Made by a program: the position numbers and the translations under genes
Assembly (NCBI GenBank): GCA_019416425.1
Contig: DXXK01000091.1
Coordinates: forward strand, 1 to 64,000
Source of the DNA: Bacteroidales bacterium
GTDB lineage: Bacteria > Bacteroidota > Bacteroidia > Bacteroidales > Muribaculaceae
Length of the DNA: 64,000 nt
Direction: 5' to 3'
The notes under the pieces: model-generated
What the model saw: the letters and a program-made list of their open reading frames with translations, nothing else
What the model was told of the DNA's origin: nothing
Databases searched by the model: none
Shown here: positions 55,722 to 64,000 of the stretch, in pieces
Position numbering within the stretch: position 1 is the stretch's first letter
Layout of the letters: every line of letters starts with the position of its first letter

Positions 55722-56768
55722 ATGAGTAATATGGTGCATATTATGCTGTATGCCATCGTCCCGATTATCGTCGTGATGCTTTTGGGATACGTGTCGGGCA
55801 AGAAAGGAATATTCTCCAACCGTGACGGCAAGGCCTTCAACAAGGTCGTGCTGGACTACGCGTTGCCGGCAGCCTTGTTCGTCTCCATCGTCGACGCCGA
55901 CCGGCAGATGCTGGTCGAGGACATCAAGCTGAGTCTCATCTCGCTGATAGTCATTATGGCCTGTTTCATGGGAGTATACTATATCTACGCCAAGTGTTTC
56001 AAGAATAACACCGGAGCCGAAGGGGCCATCATGGCGTTGGTCAACGGTTCGCCGACAATAGGATTCTTGGGTTTTGCAGTCCTGCAGCCAATCTTTGGAT
56101 ATGGCGCGAGCGTAGCTCTGGTTGTGGCCATCGTGGGTATCGTCGTGAACGCCGTGGGCATTCCGGTTGGGCTGTCGCTGCTTAACGCCGCCCAGGACAG
56201 AACCTCAGCGTCCCGGACCCTGGCTTCCGGAGGCACCGTCGCCGCCGGAACTACGGCTGCGGCAGCTGCCAAGGCTAAGTCACACGGCTCTTCCGGCTGG
56301 AAAGCTGTGCTGCACGCGCTGGAACAGCCTGTGGCCTGGGCGCCTATACTTGCTGTGATCTGGGTGATCTGTGGCATTCCATGGCCCAAGTATCTGAGTC
56401 CGTCGTTCGACCTGATCAAGGGCGCCAACGCCTCGATGGCTGTGTTTGCCGCCGGTATCACGCTGTCGGCTTATAAGATTCAGATCAACTGGGCCGCCAT
56501 CTTGGGCACGATCCTGAAAATGATTGTAATGCCCGCTTTGCTTCTGATCGTAGGCCTGATATTCCACATGGGCGAGAAGAACCTGGCCATGATGGTGATG
56601 GCAGGGGCTCTGCCCCCTGCATTCTCCGGAATCATCATCGCTGACGAATACAACTGCTATGTGGCTGAGTCAACCTCGTCGCTGGCGCTCTCGGTGATCA
56701 CCTTCATCGGCTTCTGCCCATTCTGGATGTGGTGTACAGACTTCTGCTACCAGCATTTCTTAGGATGA
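55722..56768 (+). CDS. AEC-family permease, likely oxalate/formate transport
   Basis: 348 residues with about ten membrane helices in two inverted halves; PIIVVMLLGYVSGKKGIF and NGSPTIGFLGFAVLQPIFG are the auxin-efflux-carrier (YfdV-type) signatures. A hydrophilic loop rich in A, S, T and G (~160-195) separates the halves. In E. coli the yfdV gene sits with the frc homologue and oxc homologue, so an oxalate or formate role is well supported by context but the direction of transport is not known. Confidence 0.9.
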   Translation: MSNMVHIMLYAIVPIIVVMLLGYVSGKKGIFSNRDGKAFNKVVLDYALPAALFVSIVDADRQMLVEDIKLSLISLIVIMACFMGVYYIYAKCFKNNTGAEGAIMALVNGSPTIGFLGFAVLQPIFGYGASVALVVAIVGIVVNAVGIPVGLSLLNAAQDRTSASRTLASGGTVAAGTTAAAAAKAKSHGSSGWKAVLHALEQPVAWAPILAVIWVICGIPWPKYLSPSFDLIKGANASMAVFAAGITLSAYKIQINWAAILGTILKMIVMPALLLIVGLIFHMGEKNLAMMVMAGALPPAFSGIIIADEYNCYVAESTSSLALSVITFIGFCPFWMWCTDFCYQHFLG

Positions 56769-56794
56769 ATTCTGGACGCACGGACCGTGTCTCC

Positions 56795-57316
56795 CTACAG
56801 TATGGATGAAATTCGGGCCGCTCCTTCGGGGGCGGCCTTATCTGTCAGGTCGGTCTCCACTCGGATTTCGGTGATGACGCCGTCGTGCGTGCGGTACAGG
56901 CGGGGAATGGTGTAGGTGGCGAAGAGATTGTAGACGCGGCGGTCCGGTTGCGGGGAATAAGGGAGTGTCAGGCCATTCTCCCTCCAATAGGCGGCTATGT
57001 GTCCGGCATCCTCCTCGCGCGCGATGCAGGCCATGCGCAGGCGCCGCTCGGGCGTCAGCGAGTCATAAAGCCTCTGTATGCCGGGCAATTCACGCTGACA
57101 GTCGGGGCATTCGGTGCTGAAGAATACGATTATGCCGTCGCCGGTGCGCAGCAGTTCGGACCCGAACGTCCTCCCGTCGTCAAGCGTCACTCTGAACGAC
57201 GGCAGACGGTCACCCACCAGTAGGTCGGCACCTTTCGGCTCCTCTTCGGTGATGCATCCGGTCAGTCCGCTGCATATCAGGACCAGCAATATTACCAATA
57301 TAGTCTCTCTTCCCAT
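56795..57316 (-). CDS. TlpA-like thioredoxin-fold lipoprotein
   Basis: 173 residues with lipobox SGLTGC (C21). The domain begins VGDRLPSFRVTLDDGRTF, has the active site C70-P-D-C73 in FFSTECPDCQRELP, and the cis-proline strand TYTIPRLYRT. It would act as a membrane-bound disulfide reductase in the periplasm. Convergent with the AEC gene and divergent from the propeller regulator. Confidence 0.88.
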   Translation of the reverse strand: MGRETILVILLVLICSGLTGCITEEEPKGADLLVGDRLPSFRVTLDDGRTFGSELLRTGDGIIVFFSTECPDCQRELPGIQRLYDSLTPERRLRMACIAREEDAGHIAAYWRENGLTLPYSPQPDRRVYNLFATYTIPRLYRTHDGVITEIRVETDLTDKAAPEGAARISSIL

Positions 57317-57431
57317 GCATTCTAAACGTGGACAATCCCCTTATTATTGGAATATTCACGCACGTTTGAGTGTATTTGAATGCAGGAACGTATTCTATAT
57401 TTTATAAAATAATAAAAGAAATGCGTAGAAA

Positions 57432-57464
57432 TTTGGAACTATTGCATTCTTTTTCTTAAATTTG
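57432..57464 (+). promoter_or_regulatory. Promoter of the propeller/AraC regulator, predicted leaderless
   Basis: TTTG (57432-57435), 21-base spacer, TAAATTTG (57457-57464). The ATG at 57469 begins 5 bases after the -7 box, about where transcription should start. Confidence 0.7.
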
Positions 57465-57468
57465 CACT

Positions 57469-60255
57469 ATGAGAGCAATTCTGACTGTCCTGATATGGCT
57501 TACGACGATGCTGTCCCTGTACGGAGCGGCGGACTTGCGGCTTTTATCCAAGTCCAACGGACTGAGCGACGGACAGGTCAACACCATCTTCAAGGATTCC
57601 ACGGGATATGTCTGGATCGGCACCCAGCTGGCGTTGGACCGGTTTGACGGCAACCATATCCGTTCGTTCCAGTTTCCCGGCTCGGATAGCGGTACGGGAT
57701 TCGTGCATGCCATCACCGAACTGCGGCGCGACGAGATCTACGCCGGCACGCGTAACGGTCTGTATGTGCTGGATTCCAAGAAGAACGGACTGCGGCAGAT
57801 AATGCCTGAGAAGCTGAACGTTGCGGTCAACGCCCTGGCCGACGACGGCAGGAGATATCTCTACGCCGGTACCGACAACGGCGTGTTCATTTATGACGCA
57901 GTCAAGAACACGCTTAGGCAGCAGCTGTTGGGACATGACGTACTGTCGCAGGACAATTCCGTCCGAGAGATTTTCAACAGCAGCGCGCTGGGACTGTGGG
58001 CGTCCACGGCGCACGTGCTTTACAACATCGATCCATCCAAGGGGCGGACGCTCAGCTTCAAGCTGCCGGTCAACGGCACGGTGACGCGCATGGCCGAATA
58101 CCAGGGGATCCTGTATATCGGCACTCGAGGATCCGGAGTCGTGCCCTTCGACATGGTGCGTCACCGCTTCATGGAGCCTCTGCATTTCGGCAACGACATC
58201 ATCACTGCGGTGTGTCCCGACGGGCGTGGAGGACTTCTGGTGGCCACGGACGGCGAGGGTTTCTACAACTACGATATCCGCAAGCACAGCATCACGAGCC
58301 ATGTCACCAGCGATCCATCGTCGCCGATGCCTTTGCACAGCAACTCGATCTACTCGCTCTATGTGGACGTACCGAGACAGTCCATAGTGATAGGATACTA
58401 TCAGCATGGTCTGGGATATATGCCTTACCACGACCAGCTGTTCAGCATATACAGTTATCCCGGATTGATCGATACCCGGAATTACGCTGTCCGTGCATTG
58501 GCCATCGACGGGAGCGTAATGGTGATCGGAACGCGCGACGGACTCTACTACATCGACCAGGCCATCGGACGGACGGCCAAGTTCACCAGACCACAGATTC
58601 GCAGCAACCTCATATTCTGCATCTATAAGTACAAGGGCCTCTATTACATCGGAACGTACGAGGGTGGCATGTATACGCTGAATCCCGGGACGCTTCAGAT
58701 CTCGTCGTACGATGCCGGCGGCGCCGTTTCAGATAAGGCATCCGTGTTCGACATGAAGGCCGACCGCAAGGGCAACCTGTGGATCGGCACGTCGGACGGT
58801 CTGGTCCGTGTCTCGGGCAACCAGGTTGTGGCCCATTACACGTCGCTGAACTCGCAGCTGCCGAAAGGGAATGTCTACGATGTGTTCTTCGACAGTCGCG
58901 ACCGCGGATGGTTCTGCACTGAGAACGGTATCGCCGCCTGGAACGGCGCGGAGCTCCGTGCCGATAAGTTCCCGGAGGGCTTCATCAACGACAAGAAGGT
59001 CCGCGATGTGTTCGAGGATTCGGAACATAACCTCTATTTCGCGCCTGAGCGCGGACGCCTTTTCAAGTCGGACCTTGACCTGAGCAAGTTCGGCTACATC
59101 AACTACGGCGCAGACGATGCCAACTCGATGGTGACGTTCATCACCGAGGACAGCGACGGCTGGCTGTGGCTCGGTACCGACAAGGGCGTGGTGCGGTTCG
59201 ACAAGCGCAATCGCTCGCGTACGTTCAACAACGCCGACGGCATGGTCAACGTGGTGTCGACGCTGTGTCCCGCCATCACCGACAGCCGTGGCGATATCTG
59301 GATGGGCAACTCCCAGGGACTGCTGCGCATGGACCGCAAGCATCTGCAGGAGATTCAGTCCGGTTTCAGCGACCCGCAGATAGTCTCCGACATCCAGACG
59401 CACGGCAAGAGCATTATCAACCGTCTGGAACATACCAGCAAAGGGACATACCGCCTGACGCTGGACAGCGATGAGAGCGAGCTGAAGGTGTACACCGCCA
59501 ACCTGCGATATGTGCTCCCTGAATACTACTTCGTGGAGTACAAACTCGAGGGTGGTGTCGACGAGGAATGGCACCAGGTGTCGGGCAACACGCCGATCGA
59601 GATCCACGAGCTGTCGATAGGGGAGCGGACGCTTCATATCCGCAAGCCAGGAGACCCGGACACGGATGTCGAGATCGTGATCCGCAAGCATCCTGGCAAG
59701 CTGACGCTGATACTGTACGGTGTGGCGGGTCTGCTGGTCATCACCGGGGCGTGGGCGTTGGTGTCGATGGTGCTGCGCCGCCGCGAGCGCCGGGCCATCG
59801 AGCAGGAGCGCGAGGAGATGCGCGAGCAGCTCAACGCCGGAACAGTCGAGGAGGAGAAGTCCGCACGCGCCAGCTACAAGACAAGCCGACTGACCGATGA
59901 GGAATGCAAGCGTCTGATGAAACTGCTGGACGAGATAATGAAGCGCGACAAACCGTACACTAATCCTGACTTGAAAAGCAACGACCTGGCCAAGCTGGCC
60001 AGCACCACCGGACACTCGTTGAGCTACCTGTTCAATCAATATCTGGAGCGGTCCTACTACGACTACGTCAACTCCTACCGCGTCGAGGAGTTCAAGCGGC
60101 TGGTCCGCGACACCGACACGAGCCGCTACACACTGGCGGCGCTGGCCGAGAAATGCGGTTTCTCAAGCCGCGCCACCTTCTTCCGCCACTTCAAGGCAAT
60201 AGTCGGAATCACCCCGGCCGAGTACCTGAAACAGCAGGGAAAAGGGTCAAAATGA
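57469..60255 (+). CDS. Beta-propeller membrane regulator with AraC domain, no kinase
   Basis: 928 residues: signal peptide (1-~20), two periplasmic propellers with many Reg_prop units (YVWIGT, LWIGTSDGLVR, LWLGTDKGVVRFD, IWMGNSQGLLRMD), a short Y_Y_Y-like domain (~665-740), a membrane helix (LILYGVAGLLVITGAWALV), a coiled coil (RRRERRAIEQEREEMREQL) and a C-terminal AraC pair (LAKLASTTGHSLSYLFNQYLE; LAALAEKCGFSSRATFFRHF). Classical hybrid two-component systems have kinase and receiver domains between membrane and AraC; both are missing here, so signalling must pass directly. Such regulators usually govern a nearby polysaccharide locus, here probably the SusC gene at 61102. Confidence 0.9.
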   Translation: MRAILTVLIWLTTMLSLYGAADLRLLSKSNGLSDGQVNTIFKDSTGYVWIGTQLALDRFDGNHIRSFQFPGSDSGTGFVHAITELRRDEIYAGTRNGLYVLDSKKNGLRQIMPEKLNVAVNALADDGRRYLYAGTDNGVFIYDAVKNTLRQQLLGHDVLSQDNSVREIFNSSALGLWASTAHVLYNIDPSKGRTLSFKLPVNGTVTRMAEYQGILYIGTRGSGVVPFDMVRHRFMEPLHFGNDIITAVCPDGRGGLLVATDGEGFYNYDIRKHSITSHVTSDPSSPMPLHSNSIYSLYVDVPRQSIVIGYYQHGLGYMPYHDQLFSIYSYPGLIDTRNYAVRALAIDGSVMVIGTRDGLYYIDQAIGRTAKFTRPQIRSNLIFCIYKYKGLYYIGTYEGGMYTLNPGTLQISSYDAGGAVSDKASVFDMKADRKGNLWIGTSDGLVRVSGNQVVAHYTSLNSQLPKGNVYDVFFDSRDRGWFCTENGIAAWNGAELRADKFPEGFINDKKVRDVFEDSEHNLYFAPERGRLFKSDLDLSKFGYINYGADDANSMVTFITEDSDGWLWLGTDKGVVRFDKRNRSRTFNNADGMVNVVSTLCPAITDSRGDIWMGNSQGLLRMDRKHLQEIQSGFSDPQIVSDIQTHGKSIINRLEHTSKGTYRLTLDSDESELKVYTANLRYVLPEYYFVEYKLEGGVDEEWHQVSGNTPIEIHELSIGERTLHIRKPGDPDTDVEIVIRKHPGKLTLILYGVAGLLVITGAWALVSMVLRRRERRAIEQEREEMREQLNAGTVEEEKSARASYKTSRLTDEECKRLMKLLDEIMKRDKPYTNPDLKSNDLAKLASTTGHSLSYLFNQYLERSYYDYVNSYRVEEFKRLVRDTDTSRYTLAALAEKCGFSSRATFFRHFKAIVGITPAEYLKQQGKGSK

Positions 60256-60369
60256 GTATCAAATTATTGTGAGATTTAGAATCTCAATTTCTTAAACAAT
60301 TGTATAATACCCGATTGTAATGAGACATGTCACACTAAATAAAGTGGGATAGATACGGCCCCAAAATGT

Positions 60370-60400
60370 TTTGCGCAGCCTGAAAACGGATGTAATTTTG
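60370..60400 (+). promoter_or_regulatory. Promoter of the ECF sigma factor gene
   Basis: TTTG (60370-60373), 19-base spacer, TAATTTTG (60393-60400): perfect boxes. Leader to ATG 60483 about 80 bases. Confidence 0.75.
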
Positions 60401-60482
60401 CATCGTCGGAAACAGACCGAAACCAAGGTTCCCGACCTTACAAAACCAAACAACGTTAACTGCAAAAACTAATTGGGCAACC

Positions 60483-60989
60483 ATGAATCAGAACGAAAGC
60501 TTCATCAGCAAGATGTACACTCAGCACCACGGCCGGCTGGTCAGCTACATAGTCGGCATCATCAACAAGCGCGAGGATGCTGAGAACCTGGCACAGGACG
60601 TATGGGTTCGCGTACTGACCAGCGACAGGGAGATGCAATCAGAGACCGGGGTGCCCTATCTGTACACCATCGCCGGCAATCTGTGCCGCGATTATCTGCG
60701 CCGAGTGTACCGCCAGCGCGGATATATGGAGGAAGCAATGTACACCGTTCAGGACAAGGCGTCGACCACTCCGGAGACGGAACTGTTTGCCGAGGAGCTG
60801 AGCCGAATGGAGTACCGCAGGGTCGAGGGTCTGCCCGCGCAGCGTCGCGCCATATATATAAAGAGCCGTTACGAGGAGAAAGCTGTGGATGACATCGCCA
60901 GCGAGATGCAGCTGTCCAAGCGTACGGTCGAGAATCACCTCCGCATGGGGCGCCGTGATATCCGCGACTTCCTGTGGGCCATTGCGTGA
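60483..60989 (+). CDS. ECF-type RNA polymerase sigma factor
   Basis: 168 residues. Region 2 (HHGRLVSYIVGIINKREDAENLAQDVWVRVL, read as LVSYIVGI and EDAENLAQDVWVR) and region 4 (LPAQRRAIYIKSRYEEKAVDDIASEM; LSKRTVENHLRMGRRDIR) are clear. No FecR-like anti-sigma gene follows; the SusC gene starts 113 bases later. It would direct transcription of the SusC gene or other targets. Control without an adjacent anti-sigma factor is unexplained. Confidence 0.92.
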   Translation: MNQNESFISKMYTQHHGRLVSYIVGIINKREDAENLAQDVWVRVLTSDREMQSETGVPYLYTIAGNLCRDYLRRVYRQRGYMEEAMYTVQDKASTTPETELFAEELSRMEYRRVEGLPAQRRAIYIKSRYEEKAVDDIASEMQLSKRTVENHLRMGRRDIRDFLWAIA

Positions 60990-61101
60990 CTGAATATTTT
61001 TAACAAAATAATATTGAGTGAAACCTGCTCGATATGCGAATTAGAGATAACTCATATACATTCTTAAGAAATTTTAATAATACACAACAATATTTAGAAC
61101 C

Positions 61102-64000
61102 ATGAAGCAATTATCAACAAGATGCAATCTTGCGGGAATTGCGCTGACAGCCATGTTAGGTGTCGGGATGCTGGCCTTGACCGGAGCACCCGCCAACGCC
61201 GCCCCCCAGGCCAACGCGCAGGTTTCCGCTACGGATGCATCCGGTATCGTGACTGACTCACAGGGCGAGCCCCTGATCGGTGCGACGGTGCTGGTGAAGG
61301 GAACCTCCAACGGTACCGCCACCGACATCGACGGTAACTTTAGACTGAAGAACGCCGCCGGAAAGACGCTTGTCGTCACCTACATCGGTTACAAGACCAT
61401 GGAGGTGAAGGGAGCCAACGACATGAAGATCGAGCTGTCGGACGATACCGCGTTGCTGGACGAGGTGGTCGTAGTGGGCTACGGTGTCCAGAAGAAAGGC
61501 TCGCTGACGGGTGCCGTCTCGTCGGTAGGGGAGGCGACGTTCGCCGACAAGGGAGCTGTAACCAACCCGCTCGCCGACCTGCAGGGCCAGGTTCCCGGTA
61601 TGTCCGTGACGCGTGGCAGCTCCGCTCCCGGCCGCGAAGGCTGGGAATTCAAGATCCGTGGCGAGTCCTCGGTCAACACCACAAACCCGCTGGTGATTGT
61701 AGACGGCGTCCCCGGTAACCTCAATGACCTGAACCCCGACGATATCGAGAATGTATCAGTGCTGAAGGACGCCTCCGCCGCCATCTACGGTGCGCGCGCG
61801 GCCGGTGGTGTCGTGCTGGTCACCACCAAACGCGGAAGCAACGGCGACAAGCGACCCAAGGTTACCTACAACGGAAACTTCACCTGGAAGGTCTCCGACC
61901 CGCAGGTGGAATGGATGACGCTGTCCGAGTGGGCCACATGCGTGGAGGAGATCATGTACAACGAGGGTATCTCCAGCGGAAACCTCACCACCTTCCAGCC
62001 CATCGGCGCCATGCCTTACGCCGCCATCTACGCGATGAAGACGCGCGACCCGCAGTACATGGGCACGGTGCAGCGTTACGCTGCACTGGGCGGTAGCGCC
62101 GACGCCATAGCCGATATCGGTTTCATTGATTCCGACCAGTACAGCGAGACATTCGGCAACGCATTCTCAATGTCGCACACCGTCGGTGTGACCGGTGGCA
62201 ACGACTGGGCCAAGTATAATGTGAGCGTAGGCTACATGCAGGATGGCACTCCGCTGAAGTTCGACATCAACGAGAAGTCCAAGCGTTTCACCGCGCGTGC
62301 CAACAACGACTTCAAGATCGCCAAGTGGTTCGACCTATCCACAACGATCGCATACGCACGCCGTGACAACACTTTCCCCCTGAACAATCCCTCCGGCGTG
62401 AACGGCAACCCTCCCGGCTCGCCTATCTTCACTCCCGGCGGCAATGCATTCGGATGGCTTAACAACTACTCCGACGTAGCCGTGGCCAAATTAGGTGGTT
62501 CCAAGCGCAACATCTACAATGAGACCACGGTCAACGTCCGTCCCACATTTCACATCATCCCCGGTCTGGATATTGTCGGAACCATCGGCTACACCATCAA
62601 GGACTGGGTTAACAAGGAGTCCCAGTACAAGACGTTCATGTACACCTGGGACGACGAGAAGATCGAGACCATGATGCGTCCAAACGACAACCGTTTCACC
62701 CGTTACAACCGTTCGGCGCTGTATCAGATCTACCAGGGTTATCTGAACTACATGACGGACTTCGACACCGACGACAGCCACAACCTGACCGTGATGTTAG
62801 GTGCCAGCTACGAGCGCGAGGACAGCGAGTCCACGCAGAGCAAGCTCCTGAACCTGGCCGACGGTTTCCTGCCTTCGCTCAGTTCTTCCTACAACCCCGA
62901 GACTTCCAAGGTGGAGTTCAGCGACGACAAGTGGACCACCGGTCTGGCATCCTACTTCGGACGTATCAACTACGACTACAAGGGTCGTTATCTGATTGAG
63001 CTCCTTGGCCGTTACGACGGCAGCTCCAAGTTTGTCCGCGGCAAGAAGTGGAAGGGATTCTACGGTGTGTCCGGCGGCTGGCGCATCAGCGAGGAGAAGT
63101 TCATGAGCAACATCGATTGGCTGACAAACCTGAAGATTCGCGCCAGCTACGGCGAGACGGGTAACCAGAACGGTATCGGCACCTACGACTTCATCGGTAA
63201 CCTGAAAACCAGCGTCAACGGCTCCAATACCACCAGCGCAGGCATTTTCGGTCCCACCGGTTCGGCAGGCGCCCTGACAACACTGTGGCAGGACAACGTA
63301 ATCAGCCTGGACCGTACCTGGGAAGTCGTGAAGAACACCAACATCGGTCTTGATTTCGCTTTCCTGAGCGGCCGTCTCAGCGGTTCGTTCGAGTACTTCT
63401 GGAAGACCAACGACAACATGCTTGTCAGTGTGGCGTATCCCGGCGTATTCGGTGCCTCCGCGCCCAAGACCAACAGCGGTAAGCTGCGCGTCAACGGTTG
63501 GGAGCTCCAGCTGAACTGGCGCGACCGTATCGGCAACGTCACCTACGGCGTGGGCTTCAATATCTCCGACGCCAAGAACAAGCTGGTCTCCATGCCCAAC
63601 ACCTCGGGTTACGACCAGAACAAGATCACCAAGTACCGCGAGGGCTACCAGCTGAACTCCATGTTCGGATTCGAGTTCGTGAAGCTGATCGAGAACCAGC
63701 AGGAGCTGGACGCCTACAAGGCCATGGTCGACGCGGCCGACGGCCAGAGCCTCGGTGTCGACACCTCTGTGATGGGTATCGGTGACGCAATGTACCGTGA
63801 CCTTGACGGCGACGGCAACATCGACTACGACGACATCAAGCTGCTGGGCAGCCGCAACCCGCGCTACAACTTCGCGCTGAACCTGAACGCCAGCTGGAAG
63901 GGTCTGGACTTCACCGCCATCTTCCAGGGTGTGGGCGAGAACAAGATAATCCGTGACGTGACTTCGCTCACGTCGCCGGGACGGAACACCTATCAGATCC
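61102..64000 (+). CDS. SusC/RagA-type TonB-linked outer-membrane receptor, 3' end outside window
   Basis: At least 966 residues, open to the right edge; hand translation of the start confirms ATG 61102. Signal peptide (ends ~NAAPQ), carboxypeptidase-regulatory-like domain (GIVTDSQGEPLIGATVLVKG), TonB box region LDEVVVVGYGVQKKGSLTG, plug (IVDGVPGNLNDLNPDDIENVSVLKDASAAIYGARA) and the start of the barrel. No STN signalling domain lies before the plug, so it should not talk directly to an anti-sigma factor. It imports an oligomeric nutrient with a SusD partner expected just beyond the window. A DxDGDG calcium-like motif (LDGDGNIDYDD) is present near residue ~905. Confidence 0.93.
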   Translation, partial: MKQLSTRCNLAGIALTAMLGVGMLALTGAPANAAPQANAQVSATDASGIVTDSQGEPLIGATVLVKGTSNGTATDIDGNFRLKNAAGKTLVVTYIGYKTMEVKGANDMKIELSDDTALLDEVVVVGYGVQKKGSLTGAVSSVGEATFADKGAVTNPLADLQGQVPGMSVTRGSSAPGREGWEFKIRGESSVNTTNPLVIVDGVPGNLNDLNPDDIENVSVLKDASAAIYGARAAGGVVLVTTKRGSNGDKRPKVTYNGNFTWKVSDPQVEWMTLSEWATCVEEIMYNEGISSGNLTTFQPIGAMPYAAIYAMKTRDPQYMGTVQRYAALGGSADAIADIGFIDSDQYSETFGNAFSMSHTVGVTGGNDWAKYNVSVGYMQDGTPLKFDINEKSKRFTARANNDFKIAKWFDLSTTIAYARRDNTFPLNNPSGVNGNPPGSPIFTPGGNAFGWLNNYSDVAVAKLGGSKRNIYNETTVNVRPTFHIIPGLDIVGTIGYTIKDWVNKESQYKTFMYTWDDEKIETMMRPNDNRFTRYNRSALYQIYQGYLNYMTDFDTDDSHNLTVMLGASYEREDSESTQSKLLNLADGFLPSLSSSYNPETSKVEFSDDKWTTGLASYFGRINYDYKGRYLIELLGRYDGSSKFVRGKKWKGFYGVSGGWRISEEKFMSNIDWLTNLKIRASYGETGNQNGIGTYDFIGNLKTSVNGSNTTSAGIFGPTGSAGALTTLWQDNVISLDRTWEVVKNTNIGLDFAFLSGRLSGSFEYFWKTNDNMLVSVAYPGVFGASAPKTNSGKLRVNGWELQLNWRDRIGNVTYGVGFNISDAKNKLVSMPNTSGYDQNKITKYREGYQLNSMFGFEFVKLIENQQELDAYKAMVDAADGQSLGVDTSVMGIGDAMYRDLDGDGNIDYDDIKLLGSRNPRYNFALNLNASWKGLDFTAIFQGVGENKIIRDVTSLTSPGRNTYQI

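Noticed and set aside
58729..60039. 436-codon frame antisense to the propeller regulator
   Set aside because: The sense gene shows regular propeller and AraC motifs; the antisense product has none.

Overview
The window looks like a chromosomal segment of a Bacteroidales gut bacterium, most likely family Muribaculaceae (inferred). Three things support this: a complete type IX secretion core (PorT, PorP, GldK, GldL, GldM, GldN), a SusC/RagA receptor with SusA-like and pullulanase amylolytic enzymes, and at least eight promoters of the Bacteroidota form TTTG-N18..21-TAnnTTTG. The backbone is G+C-rich and densely coded, mostly on the minus strand. The first ~4.4 kb is more A+T-rich, most strongly in bases 1-700, and reads as an acquired defence island.

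Layout. 1-4432: a tight minus-strand operon of a DUF3791 protein, a DUF3990 ADP-ribosyltransferase-like protein, a small acidic protein, an MmeI-like DNA methyltransferase and an AbiJ-NTD4-type protein cut by the window edge. 4525-14369: pullulanase, UvrD-type helicase and a TPR membrane sensor (minus), then a SusA-like amylase and a CLC chloride channel (plus). 14370-21292: a non-coding stretch with several hairpins, a lipoprotein, then a five-gene envelope operon whose first gene is broken by one in-frame TGA. 21469-30649: a TPR/AraC membrane regulator, a small envelope operon with a DUF3078 protein, a CtpA-type protease, coaD and parE. 30701-31530: a RelB/PIN toxin-antitoxin pair with a palindromic operator and a strong terminator. 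31560-38458: the type IX secretion operon. 38542-44588: a co-directional run of TPM/zinc-ribbon protein, dGTPase, LysE-type fusion protein, Rieske-like lipoprotein, SRPBCC protein and pyrE.

44896-49494: a 58-residue winged-helix protein, a perfect 42-base palindrome, an AAA-ATPase/PD-(D/E)XK protein, a decayed C1 peptidase, then comF, recX and prmC. 49626-52552: PepSY-like protein, GH24-type lysozyme, lipoprotein and acyl-ACP thioesterase. 52615-56768: an oxalate catabolism operon of formyl-CoA:oxalate CoA-transferase, oxalyl-CoA decarboxylase and an AEC-family transporter. 56795-64000: a TlpA-like lipoprotein, a beta-propeller/AraC one-component membrane regulator, an ECF sigma factor and a SusC-type receptor that runs off the right edge.

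The best candidate for an undescribed system is the left-edge operon, which joins a toxin-antitoxin-like ART module to a modification methylase and an abortive-infection-like protein through 4-base overlaps. Secondary items are the nonsense-interrupted beta-rich secreted protein, the transporter/beta-domain fusion, and the Rieske-like lipoprotein with cysteines at the ligand positions. No tRNA, rRNA, CRISPR array or intact insertion sequence was seen.
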